A stretch of 7,617 nucleotides of DNA, taken from positions 1-7,617 of the forward strand of contig JAEZAY010000200.1 in NCBI GenBank assembly GCA_023427575.1, read 5' to 3'. Source of the DNA: Bacteroidota bacterium (GTDB taxonomy: Bacteria > Bacteroidota > Bacteroidia > Chitinophagales > Chitinophagaceae). The notes beneath the pieces are model-generated. The model did not search any database. It was not told where the DNA came from and saw only the letters and a program-made list of their open reading frames with translations. Positions 1 to 6,707 of the stretch are shown piece by piece; positions within the stretch are counted from its first letter, which is position 1; each line of letters starts with the position of its first letter. The position numbers and the translations under genes are program-made.

Positions 1-590
1 ATTTTGAACCGGGTACCCGCTACCGTTACAGCAATACCGCCTATGCATTGCTGGCATTGACCGTGGAAAAATATTCGGGTAAAAGCTTCGGCGAGTACCT
101 GAGTGAAAAAATCTTCCGACCACTAAAGATGGATGAATCCATTGCTTATGAAAAGGGATTAAATGAAGTAAAGCAACGGGCCTATGGCTACAGCATTTCT
201 GATGGAAAATGGGTTCGGAAAGATCAAAGTTCAACTAGCGCTGTTTTAGGAGATGGGGGAATTTATTCAAGTGCCGAAGATCTTTACAAATGGGATCAGG
301 CTTTGCATCAGGGCAAGGTACTTCCGCTGGCGCTTGTTCAGGAATCGATGGAATACAATCGCTTTAATGATGGTAGCGCATATCCATACGGGTATGGGTG
401 GCATCTGAAAAAATGGAATGATCACCAGGTCGTTTATCATACAGGGAGCAGCCCCAGCTTCCGGAATATCTTTTACCGGATCCCGGCGCTAAAGCTCAGT
501 ATCATTATTCTCACCAACCGGAACAGGCCCGAAGAAGATGATATGGTTCCGCTGGCGGAATCGGTCCTGCCCCTGGTTATAAAACAATGA
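1..590 (+). CDS. Serine hydrolase of the beta-lactamase/PBP-like family, C-terminal part (5' end outside window)
   Basis: The reading frame is open from the window edge: codons starting at position 3 read FEPGTRYRYSNTAYALLALT, which is the family's conserved block around the second catalytic motif, Y-x-N (here YSN, 27-35). The block GDGGIYSSAEDLYKW is also typical of this family. The third motif, usually K-T-G, is HTG here (438-446), as is common in the esterase/peptidase branches of Pfam Beta-lactamase (PF00144). The first motif (S-x-x-K, with the nucleophile serine) and any signal peptide would lie upstream of the window, so activity cannot be judged. The in-frame TTG at 48 is not the true start, because homology continues before it. 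The stop is TGA at 588-590. Proteins of this type act in the periplasm or at the membrane on peptides, esters or lactams; HTG rather than KTG makes a true antibiotic-resistance beta-lactamase less likely. The exact substrate is unknown. Confidence 0.9.
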   Translation, partial: FEPGTRYRYSNTAYALLALTVEKYSGKSFGEYLSEKIFRPLKMDESIAYEKGLNEVKQRAYGYSISDGKWVRKDQSSTSAVLGDGGIYSSAEDLYKWDQALHQGKVLPLALVQESMEYNRFNDGSAYPYGYGWHLKKWNDHQVVYHTGSSPSFRNIFYRIPALKLSIIILTNRNRPEEDDMVPLAESVLPLVIKQ

Positions 591-605
591 GCCGGTATTT
601 GTAAC

Positions 606-709
606 AATTTGAAAATGTGCAAATCAATCCAAATTGAAACGGACGGCAGTGATGATGTGATAATGTGATAATGTGCAAATGTGGAAATTTGCTAATTATC
701 CTAATTGAA
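606..709 (+). repeat. 8-bp-phased degenerate tandem repeats, AATGTGNN type
   Basis: The sequence falls into octamers. From 654 they read gatgtgat, aatgtgat, aatgtgca, aatgtgga, aatttgct, aattatcc. From 606 they read aatttgaa, aatgtgca, aatcaatc. On a larger scale, a ~34-bp stretch at 617-650 (gtgcaaatcaatcc, then aaattgaaacggacggcag) is echoed at 688-721 (tttgctaattatcc, then taattgaaatggaaggcg). These are direct, degenerate repeats outside any gene. Function is unknown. Confidence 0.7.
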
Positions 710-770
710 ATGGAAGGCGTAAAATAAAAACAAGACACAGCGAAAGAATATAACTGTCCGGATTTGAATT

Positions 771-802
771 GGCACATTGGCACATTTGCACATTTGCACA
801 TT
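771..802 (-). repeat. Four tandem octamers (ggcacatt / tgcacatt), inverted relative to the left array
   Basis: Two exact ggcacatt units (771-778, 779-786) are followed by two exact tgcacatt units (787-794, 795-802). Their reverse complement, aatgtgc(a/c), is the unit seen at 662-685, so the two arrays form an imperfect inverted repeat of about 30 bp with a loop of about 85 bp. The segment just left of it (754-772, ctgtccggatttgaattgg) is also roughly the reverse complement of 628-648, which extends the inverted symmetry. Confidence 0.75.
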
Positions 803-897
803 CCCTTATGCCGGAAGTTTCAATTTTTAGGATTTATTCCGGAGCCCGATTTTTTTGCTCCACTTTTTTTCTAAAAAAAAGTGGAAGGATCATTTAC
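785..897 (+). repeat. ~110-bp direct repeat, copy 1
   Basis: This copy begins with the octamer pair tttgcacatttgcacatt, continues through cccttatgccggaag and gatttattccggagcc, and ends with an AT-rich hairpin and aaggatcatttac. Copy 2 at 969-1075 follows the same order with only small substitutions and 1-3 base indels, mostly in the T and A runs. The two copies are about 70 bp apart in the same orientation. No coding potential, no terminal inverted repeat and no clear target-site duplication were seen. Confidence 0.85.
859..885. other. AT-rich perfect hairpin inside repeat copy 1
   Basis: The left arm TCCACTTTTTTT (859-870) pairs perfectly with AAAAAAAGTGGA (874-885) across a 3-nt loop. The stem is 12 bp, but seven of its pairs are A-T. 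The flanks do not give a uridine tract after the stem on either strand, so it is not a textbook intrinsic terminator. Its place between two convergent genes would suit a role in transcript 3' ends. Confidence 0.6.
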
Positions 898-968
898 AAT
901 GAATGCTCCTAATTCACTATTGATAAAGGTTTCTGGTGAATGGAAAATTATTAACCGGATACCAATGA

Positions 969-1075
969 TTTGCACATTTGCACATTCCCTTATGCCGGAA
1001 GGTTCAATTTTAGGATTTGTTCCGGAGGCCGATTTTTTCACCACTTTTTTCTAAAAAAGGAAGAGCTCATTTACT
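969..1075 (+). repeat. ~110-bp direct repeat, copy 2
   Basis: This is the second copy of the unit at 785-897. The shared blocks are tttgcacatttgcacatt, cccttatgccggaag, ttttaggattt, ttccgga, ccgatttttt, ccacttttttctaaaaaa and ctcatttac. The hairpin stem has decayed here: the right arm has lost the gtg that pairs with cac in copy 1. The copy ends 45 bp beyond the stop codon of the transporter gene, so transcripts of that gene probably run into it. Confidence 0.85.
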
Positions 1076-1119
1076 CCGACACCAATGCATCTTAGGTTAG
1101 TATCCAATAAAGAACTTCA

Positions 1120-2412
1120 CTAATTACCAAAGAGAAAATAAGCCACAATCAGTGTGATCATCACATTGAATAATTGCGCGATCAGGAACGCATACATAGG
1201 CCGCCGGTTGCCGGCTTTCAGCATATCGGAAAAATTCGTTTCCAGCCCAATACTGGTAAAAGCAAGAACGAACCATAAGCTTTGGATGTTTTTCAAACTG
1301 CCGCCAACCTGCTTCACCAATGCCGCATCGAGAAAAAAGGAAAATAGAATGGATGCACCCGCAAAGCCAAGTACAAATTTTGGAAACCGGTCCCAGATTA
1401 CTTTTAACCCTGGTTTTTCTTCCACCATACCCGGTTTTTTATTCTGACTGTAGGTCCAGTACACCGAAATCGCGAAAGCGGCAATTCCCAATAATACATT
1501 TTGGGAAAATTTGACAATGGTGCTGATCTTTAAAGCCGTCTCACCTACAAGTGTACCCGAAGCCACCACTGCCCCGGAGGTATCAATGCTGCCGCCCAGC
1601 CAGGCCCCGGTTACCTCCTGTGATAATCCCAGGGCTTCCGCGATATAGGGCATTCCAATCATCATTGGAATAGCTGTTACCAGCACCAGCGAGATAACAT
1701 ATGAAAGCTTTTTTGTATCACCTTTAATAGCGCCGGCCGTTGCAATAGCAGCCGATACCCCACAGATAGCAACCGCGCTTGAGATCATCATTCGCAGTTC
1801 TTCATCAACCTTTAGTTTTTTACATAACCAGAAGGCGAAATACCAGACCGACAATACAACGATCAGCGCCTGGATCAATCCCAGACCACCGGCGGTTAAA
1901 ATATCCCCGAAAATGATTCCGGTTCCCAATAAAACCAGTCCGATTTTTACAAACATTTCGGTTGACAGCGCCTGGCGAAACCAGTCTGGAAGCCGGAAGA
2001 AATTTCCTACCAGCAGACCTATACAAAGACTGAATATAACGGCTTCGAGGTTCAGGCCTTTCATGGCACTGTTACCGGCGATGATCAAGGCTATTACCGT
2101 TAACAGATATACCACCGGAAACATAATGGCAAAGTTTCGCACCGATCTGCCCGTAGCCATAATTCCCAATCCGGCGATAAAAAAGATAAACAGGAACTGA
2201 ACTCCGAGAAGCGCCAGATTGTCAACAGATAGAACTTTCGAAAAAAGTTCACCGGAATTTTTCCAGCCAAATCCCGGTACCGGCAAAACATAACCAAAAA
2301 TAGCAATGGCAATAATTAAGAACCCCAGGATCACCACTACCCAGTCTTCATGTAATACCTTTCGCTTTGTTCCGGCCTGCGCCATTGTTTGTTCACCTGA
2401 CGATGTTGCCAT
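1120..2412 (-). CDS. YeiH-family putative sulfate exporter (UPF0324 / Cons_hypoth698 membrane protein)
   Basis: The 430-residue polytopic inner-membrane protein has about ten hydrophobic segments from residue 24 to the C-terminus, after a short polar N-terminus. Family-typical blocks are AICGVSAAIATAGAIKGD (215-232), the GGSIDTSGAVVASG re-entrant-like segment (273-286), GETALKISTIVKFSQN (290-305), PKFVLGF (344-350) and IGLETNF (388-394). These match the YeiH/UPF0324 family (PF03601), annotated as putative sulfate exporters though transport is little proven. The segment at 273-286 differs from the HEVAQVVAAG-like form I recall for E. coli YeiH, so this is a divergent branch and substrate is uncertain. 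The start is ATG at 2410-2412; an in-frame ATG ten codons in (MAQAG) is an alternative. The stop is TAG. It lies 58 bp downstream of the PL8 lyase gene on the same strand and could be co-transcribed with it. A TAATTTCG stretch (2430-2437) resembles a Bacteroidota -7 element, but no -33 partner is properly spaced. Confidence 0.88.
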   Translation of the reverse strand: MATSSGEQTMAQAGTKRKVLHEDWVVVILGFLIIAIAIFGYVLPVPGFGWKNSGELFSKVLSVDNLALLGVQFLFIFFIAGLGIMATGRSVRNFAIMFPVVYLLTVIALIIAGNSAMKGLNLEAVIFSLCIGLLVGNFFRLPDWFRQALSTEMFVKIGLVLLGTGIIFGDILTAGGLGLIQALIVVLSVWYFAFWLCKKLKVDEELRMMISSAVAICGVSAAIATAGAIKGDTKKLSYVISLVLVTAIPMMIGMPYIAEALGLSQEVTGAWLGGSIDTSGAVVASGTLVGETALKISTIVKFSQNVLLGIAAFAISVYWTYSQNKKPGMVEEKPGLKVIWDRFPKFVLGFAGASILFSFFLDAALVKQVGGSLKNIQSLWFVLAFTSIGLETNFSDMLKAGNRRPMYAFLIAQLFNVMITLIVAYFLFGN

Positions 2413-2470
2413 TGATTGAAATTAAGCCCCGAAATTATATAATAAAACAAATCTGCATGCCCTGGCGATT

Positions 2471-4477
2471 TTACTCAAGCAGAATGGCGGCCACCGATTC
2501 CCCATTTCCCTTCAGATTGGCAGTATACTGACGCCTGTTGATGGCAAACCGAACCTTTCCCTTCCCATGGGCAGGATCACTTACGTAAATGCCGTCTTTC
2601 ATATAAATCAGCAACGGACGCGACGTGTTTATTTCAAGATTCTCCGAAATCGTGGTGGAACCAGGCTGGTAGATGGCAGTCATTATCGTTGAATCAGCAA
2701 ACTGTACCGATTGAGCTATCGTATCATTCCGCAACAGTTTCCACGAGGGCGACGCAAAATAGGCCGCCGCTTTTTTAACATCCGGCTCATAAATAACCGC
2801 GTATCCCGTATTTAGCTGATAGTGCGTAAGTGTTGGCAAAAAAACCGTTTCGGATTCAGCGTTTGAAGGCCCGGCTTTGTTTATAAGCGACCAGCGCGAC
2901 ATGATCTTTTTGATTTCGATTCCCAGCCGGTCATCGCTGAGCGGAAAATAAAGGAAATTGTGATGGTGTACCCATTTGGTTTCAACGAAGGAATGGGTTC
3001 CTTCATCCAGCGTATTTCCTACATTATTTATGGTAACCGGCCCATTCAACCTGCTTTGGTCCATAGCGGTGAATGGATAAGACCTGAGCTGCCTGGTTTT
3101 CAGGGCGGTCAGGATCACCGTTACATTTTTCCAGGATGCATAAAATTTTTTCGCCCCAAGAAACTGCTCATTCTTTACCAGCTCATAATCCATCACCGCT
3201 AAACCATTGGTTCCGTCACTAACGTTTCCGGTGAATGGTTTTGTGCGGATTTTATTCTTTCGGTCGCCGGAAAAATTAGTTATACCCGGAATCCGGTCCC
3301 AATCCCAGAATGGCAAAAGATTGTAATACTCCGTTCCATTTGAAATAAAATACGTGTCGCCGGCATTCAGCAATTCCCCTTTCAGGTTCTCTTCATTAAT
3401 AGATTCGGTAGCCAGGGTTCGGGTCGAAATGGTTTTCAGAAAAAAGCTAAACTCTTTCCTGTGAACAGCGGTAAAATCCGAAAAGGGAAAGTAACGGTAA
3501 CCCTCAGGCGAAGCCGCATTATTTTGATTAAATTCCAGTTTGCTGATTTCGGCCTTACGGCCTGGAAAGAGATCATATAAAATGGGAAGGTAAGTGCGGA
3601 GATCGGCCGCATGCAGGGCCTGGCGGCGCGAGGCTGCACGGTCCATGGTGCCCGGCACGGTATGAATTCCTCTGGCCATCCATTGCCAGCCTTCAAATAT
3701 AAAATCGCCCAGAATTTTCAGCCCCGATTCAGGAAAAGCGTATGAAAGATCTTTTAACTGCCAGGCCAGACGCAGATTTTCAAAAAGGTAGGAGCGGCCA
3801 TACTGATACATTTGTAAGCGTTTGCCATGTTGATGAAAGCTGTAATCCTGCTGAATTCCTTCACCGCTGGTAATTTTAATTACCGATAAAATGGTATCGC
3901 GGCATTTTTTGATAAGATTCGGATTATTTATTAATACGCCGTAATGCAGACCCAGATCCGCGCTCCAGATCAGGTTGGCGCCGGTACCTTTCACCCGATG
4001 CTGGGCGAGCACCTGCATGCTTTTTCGGATGCGGACTTCGTCCAGGCTGTCCCGCATCAGGATAATAATATCCCTGAATTTCTGGGGAACTCCAATTTCA
4101 TTATGCCACCAGTTTTTACTGATATACCGGTGTTTAAACCAATCGTCGAGCACGAGTTCCATTTTTTTCTTAATGGAAGGATCGTGATAGTACACCGAAC
4201 TTTTATCGTTCCAGGCCAGGGCCATTGCTTTCAGCCTTGTAAGCGGAATCAGCAACTGCCAGCGGGTAGGCTGATTGTCGGAATAGTTCAGATCAGCCCA
4301 TCGCCCTGAATCGGACAAGGCCGGGCTATCTTTAAAGGATTGATAAGTAGAATCCGTTTTATAAAGAAATTCTTTATACCGGTTTATAAACAATTCCGCC
4401 TCTTTGCCGCTTTGCGCCAAAGCGCCTGTGGCCATAAAGCAGGAAATCGCCACTAAAAGATATCTCCGGAAATTCAT
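2471..4477 (-). CDS. Secreted polysaccharide lyase family 8 (chondroitin AC/hyaluronate/xanthan lyase type)
   Basis: This 668-residue protein starts with a Sec signal peptide (MNFRRYLLVAISCFMATGALA, cut probably after A21), so it acts in the periplasm or outside. Residues ~25-330 form the helical toroid domain, ~345-590 the central beta-sandwich and the remainder the C-terminal beta domain. PL8 motifs are intact: NWWHNEIGVP (122-131), TGAN (165-168), QDYSFHQHG (210-218) with catalytic His217, and YQYG with catalytic Tyr226, nine residues on, as in Pedobacter heparinus chondroitinase AC (His225/Tyr234). Arg280 and Arg284 fall at the same spacing as that enzyme's Arg288/Arg292. NGTEYYN (380-386) supplies Glu383 and Asn386, followed by FWDWDRIPGITN. 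PL8 enzymes cleave uronic-acid-containing polysaccharides by beta-elimination. The substrate (chondroitin, hyaluronan, xanthan or another) cannot be fixed from sequence alone. Length is near the usual ~700. No SusC/SusD or sulfatase is in view. Confidence 0.93.
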   Translation of the reverse strand: MNFRRYLLVAISCFMATGALAQSGKEAELFINRYKEFLYKTDSTYQSFKDSPALSDSGRWADLNYSDNQPTRWQLLIPLTRLKAMALAWNDKSSVYYHDPSIKKKMELVLDDWFKHRYISKNWWHNEIGVPQKFRDIIILMRDSLDEVRIRKSMQVLAQHRVKGTGANLIWSADLGLHYGVLINNPNLIKKCRDTILSVIKITSGEGIQQDYSFHQHGKRLQMYQYGRSYLFENLRLAWQLKDLSYAFPESGLKILGDFIFEGWQWMARGIHTVPGTMDRAASRRQALHAADLRTYLPILYDLFPGRKAEISKLEFNQNNAASPEGYRYFPFSDFTAVHRKEFSFFLKTISTRTLATESINEENLKGELLNAGDTYFISNGTEYYNLLPFWDWDRIPGITNFSGDRKNKIRTKPFTGNVSDGTNGLAVMDYELVKNEQFLGAKKFYASWKNVTVILTALKTRQLRSYPFTAMDQSRLNGPVTINNVGNTLDEGTHSFVETKWVHHHNFLYFPLSDDRLGIEIKKIMSRWSLINKAGPSNAESETVFLPTLTHYQLNTGYAVIYEPDVKKAAAYFASPSWKLLRNDTIAQSVQFADSTIMTAIYQPGSTTISENLEINTSRPLLIYMKDGIYVSDPAHGKGKVRFAINRRQYTANLKGNGESVAAILLE

Positions 4478-4531
4478 ACCTGCAATCTAACCATTGTAGC
4501 CTTTGTATAGATCTCAGGCAGGCGATGGTGA

Positions 4532-4563
4532 GATATTTTAAGAGTTTCATTTGATTTGCAAAA
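4532..4563 (-). promoter_or_regulatory. Weak Bacteroidota-type promoter candidate for the PL8 lyase gene
   Basis: Read on the minus strand, TTTTG (4563-4559) is followed 18 nt later by TAAAATATC (4540-4532). This resembles the Bacteroidota -33 TTTG and -7 TAnnTTTG elements only in part. It lies between the terminator of the upstream gene and the lyase start, giving a leader of roughly 50 nt. Position supports it better than the sequence match does. Confidence 0.25.
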
Positions 4564-4590
4564 TAAAAAGGGCCTGATCATTTCAGGCCC
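4562..4590 (-). terminator. Intrinsic terminator of the gene at 4647-5489
   Basis: On the minus strand GGGCCTGA (4590-4583) pairs perfectly with TCAGGCCC (4577-4570) around a 5-nt loop, followed at once by TTTTTATTT (4569-4561). The GC-rich 8-bp stem plus U-tract is a textbook rho-independent terminator. It sits 57 bp past the stop codon of the upstream minus-strand gene and separates that gene from the PL8 lyase. On the plus strand no U-tract follows. Confidence 0.88.
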
Positions 4591-4646
4591 CGGATATAAA
4601 TCCATTGGTTAATTGATGAATTGTTGAAATGGTGTTCCAGAAATTT

Positions 4647-5489
4647 TTAGTTAATCTCTTTAATCCAGTTCTTAACAAATGCCCGGGCAGGTTCAACCAC
4701 TTCTTTTCCGGCCCGAAAGGCCATTTTCCAGTTGCTGGATTTTGACTCGTAAGCACGATCAGCAAACAGTTTTTTTCCATTCTTTTCCACCAGTTGGGCG
4801 TTGTACGCGATATTATCAGTTTCTTTCAAAAATTCCTGCAGGCGACCCTTTACGTATCGCTGCGGATCGGCCGGATATTTTTCTTCCCATTCTTTCATCC
4901 GGCTGGCATACAGTTCCTCATTTTGCTTCATCATTTCCGGGAAATTCTGTTCATAGAAGGCAAACATCTCATTTTTAGGATCGGTGGCCAGGGCCAGTTG
5001 TTTTTTTCCGTCGGTGATCAACTGCGTATATACCTCATTCAGTTCAGGATTTTTCTTTAAGCCGGCTTCGTAATCGGCAAGCATTTTTTTCAAATTTGTT
5101 ATCTGCTCTTCTTTCATGGCGGCGGGCGTGATCAGCTCCTGCTTTTCCGGCTTCTGACGATTTCTGATTTCATCATACTGCTTCTTAAATTCCGGGGCTT
5201 TCACCGCTTCTTTCGTGTAGGCCAGCAGATCGTTGGTGATGGCGGTCCGGTTCGCGGGCAAAATTGCTTTCCATTTTTTTGAACCATAAGTATCCAGATA
5301 GCCGCCTAAAATGCTGTTGGCGATCTTCTGATCGGCGGTGGATTTGCTCATTCCAAGTTGTTGCAGAAAATCATCCGATCTCTTGCGGATCGTAAACGAT
5401 ACAAGCAGGGCCGATCCTGCAAGAATACAAAAGGCAAAAGCAGTAAGCCGCGGCAGGCGGAAAATAGAGCTGTTGAAGATTTTTTTCAT
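4647..5489 (-). CDS. Hypothetical exported or membrane-anchored protein, function unknown
   Basis: I do not recognise this 280-residue protein. The N-terminus MKKIFNSSIFRLPR is followed by one hydrophobic stretch (residues ~15-33, TAFAFCILAGSALLVSFTI) and then RKR. It is therefore either a signal peptide or, since no good cleavage site is obvious, a single N-terminal membrane anchor with the body outside the cytoplasm. There is no lipobox. The rest is highly charged and mainly helical in character, rich in K, E, Q and A. Segments such as AAMKEEQITNLKKMLADYEAGLKK (about 123-146) and MKQNEELYASRMKEWEEKY could form coiled coils. Cysteine is absent from the mature part and no catalytic motif stands out. 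The ATG start at 5487-5489 gives a natural signal/anchor sequence. It forms its own unit, ending at a strong terminator (4562-4590) and separated from the Nif3-like gene by 195 bp. Confidence 0.8.
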   Translation of the reverse strand: MKKIFNSSIFRLPRLTAFAFCILAGSALLVSFTIRKRSDDFLQQLGMSKSTADQKIANSILGGYLDTYGSKKWKAILPANRTAITNDLLAYTKEAVKAPEFKKQYDEIRNRQKPEKQELITPAAMKEEQITNLKKMLADYEAGLKKNPELNEVYTQLITDGKKQLALATDPKNEMFAFYEQNFPEMMKQNEELYASRMKEWEEKYPADPQRYVKGRLQEFLKETDNIAYNAQLVEKNGKKLFADRAYESKSSNWKMAFRAGKEVVEPARAFVKNWIKEIN

Positions 5490-5684
5490 ATTGAAGGTTT
5501 AATGGCGCCAAATATGAATCAATGCAGGGAAATGAATCGGGAAGAATATGATGAACTGTCAAAAATCGGGATGTACTGAAATTTTTTCGGTTTGGCATAG
5601 GGTTGAGCCGATCTCTTTTGCCGGCAGGCTAAACCCCAGGCCTGAGCGAGGCCCAATGAGCAAAGACCATCGGCACCCAATGGC

Positions 5685-6630
5685 TCAATAGTGCTGAAAA
5701 GGATTACCGGAAGGAATATGCGTAACCGGTAGAAGCGGAAAATGTTGCTTAACCCATTTTGCCATCCAGGCCGAGCCCGGCTCTTCGCTGGCTACATGAC
5801 CCATTACAAGCAGCGAAATTCTGGTGCCGGCCGCCCGGGCATCACGGACGTATTCAGCCGTTTCCCACTCCTGCAGTTCGCCGCAAATCACCAGGTCGGG
5901 CTTCATGGCCGCAATTGCCTGGATCTGGCGGCGCCCACCGGGTGCGCCCGGCAGGTACAGGATCCTGGAACAGGGTTGATTCCGATCGCCGATATACCGG
6001 ATGGTTCCGGTGTCAAATTTTTGTTTTAGGGTGTTGATCACCGTTTGAACCCTGGTGTCCGGTAAATGAAACAATCCTTCGCGGTAATAGCTTCGCCAGC
6101 CGCTTGCTTCGATAAAACCCTCGTAAACCCCATCGGGCTTGTGCAGGTGAATATAATCGTGATTCCGCCATATGGCAATTTTATGCTGATCGAGCAAAGC
6201 CCTCTTCTTTATAAATACCGGATCGTTTTCCAGCCAACCCGTTTCATCTGCATGGTTGTAAAATGAAGGCTCATGTACAATAATAAAATTGCATTTTCAG
6301 CTCCACCGATTTTCGGATAAGCTCCAGGGTAGGGAACATGGAGGTAACTACACCGCTGATTTGAGTATCGCGGGATCCCGATTTTAATGTGTCGACCGTA
6401 TTTTCCAGGGCGCTGGGCACGGCCTGCCGGATAAACAGATCCATCAGTTCACCGACCGTCGGGTTTTTTGGATTGGGAAGTTCTTTTCTGCCAAAGCCGG
6501 TAAGTGGTGCATTCAGGATTGCCAGGGGCAAGGTTAGCCGCCAGAGTTTATCGAGAAAATCCCGGCGTTTCAGGGAAGAGCCTGGAAAATCCGGATTTTT
6601 TTTTGAATCTTCGCCGCTAAGTATTATCAT
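5685..6630 (-). pseudogene. Nif3-like dinuclear metal-centre protein with Tat signal, broken by a single-base frameshift
   Basis: Two overlapping minus-strand frames make one protein. The first (6630-6271) runs to Lys112. It carries a twin-arginine signal, SLKRRDFL (residues 19-26), then a hydrophobic stretch, LTLPLAILNAPLTGFG. It continues with Nif3-type sequence, ISGVVTSMFPTLELIRKSVELK. Skipping one A in the AAAA run (plus-strand TTTT, 6294-6297) restores CNFIIVHEPSFYNHADETGW, LENDPVFIKKRALLDQHKIA and IWRNHDYIH, then KPDLVICGELQEWETAEYVRDA and VMGHVASEEPG to the TGA stop (5685-5687). Likely metal ligands known from the family are present: His/Glu of VHEP, Asp of RNHD, His and Glu of GHVASEE. 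With the repair the product is 314 residues. Nif3 proteins bind two metal ions and form hexamers; their activity is not settled. Most are cytoplasmic, so the Tat signal is notable. The shift may be real or an assembly error in a homopolymer. Confidence 0.88.
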
Positions 6631-6707
6631 TAAGTTAATTTTTTAAGTGGTCCTTTTATTGACCAATTTTCCTTTTAATCCTGGATAAAAAGAACCGAAG
6701 CGCTGTA

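Larger units (their letters stand above)
591..1119. other. 529-bp gene-free, repeat-rich intergenic region
   Basis: I see no credible coding region here. The open frame at 577-801 on the minus strand is a translation of the repeats. The region lies between two convergent genes (serine hydrolase on +, transporter on -), so it needs no promoter, only transcription ends. It holds 8-bp-phased repeats, an inverted set of the same units, two copies of a ~110-bp repeat and an AT-rich hairpin; each is listed separately. Confidence 0.8.

Noticed and set aside
577..801. Minus-strand open frame of 74 codons (MCKCANVPMCQF...)
   Set aside because: It is a translation of the GCACATT octamers and their surroundings; the apparent protein has no family features and overlaps the end of the real gene.
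651..802. Possible CRISPR-like array
   Set aside because: The units are 8 bp, abutting, without spacers of regular length, and in two opposite orientations; no cas genes are present.
785..1075. Insertion sequence or MITE
   Set aside because: The repeated units lack terminal inverted repeats, target-site duplications and any transposase fragment that I can see.
3944..4309. Plus-strand open frames within the PL8 lyase gene
   Set aside because: They run antisense to a region with strong PL8 motifs and show no independent features; they are shadows of the real gene.
5509..5516. CATATTTG (minus strand) as the -7 element for the gene at 4647-5489
   Set aside because: It is one base off TAnnTTTG, but no -33 TTTG lies at a proper distance and the leader would be very short.
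5639..5653. Hairpin GGCCT-gagcg-AGGCC as a terminator for the Nif3-like gene
   Set aside because: The stem is only 5 bp and no U-tract follows it on the minus strand.
5742..6037. Two overlapping plus-strand open frames of over 90 codons
   Set aside because: They are antisense to conserved Nif3 sequence (GELQEWETAEYVRDA); their length follows from the GC-rich codons on the other strand.
6285..6305. Programmed ribosomal frameshifting in the Nif3-like gene
   Set aside because: The site is a plain A4 run without a canonical slippery heptamer or a seen stimulatory structure; mutation or sequencing error is simpler.
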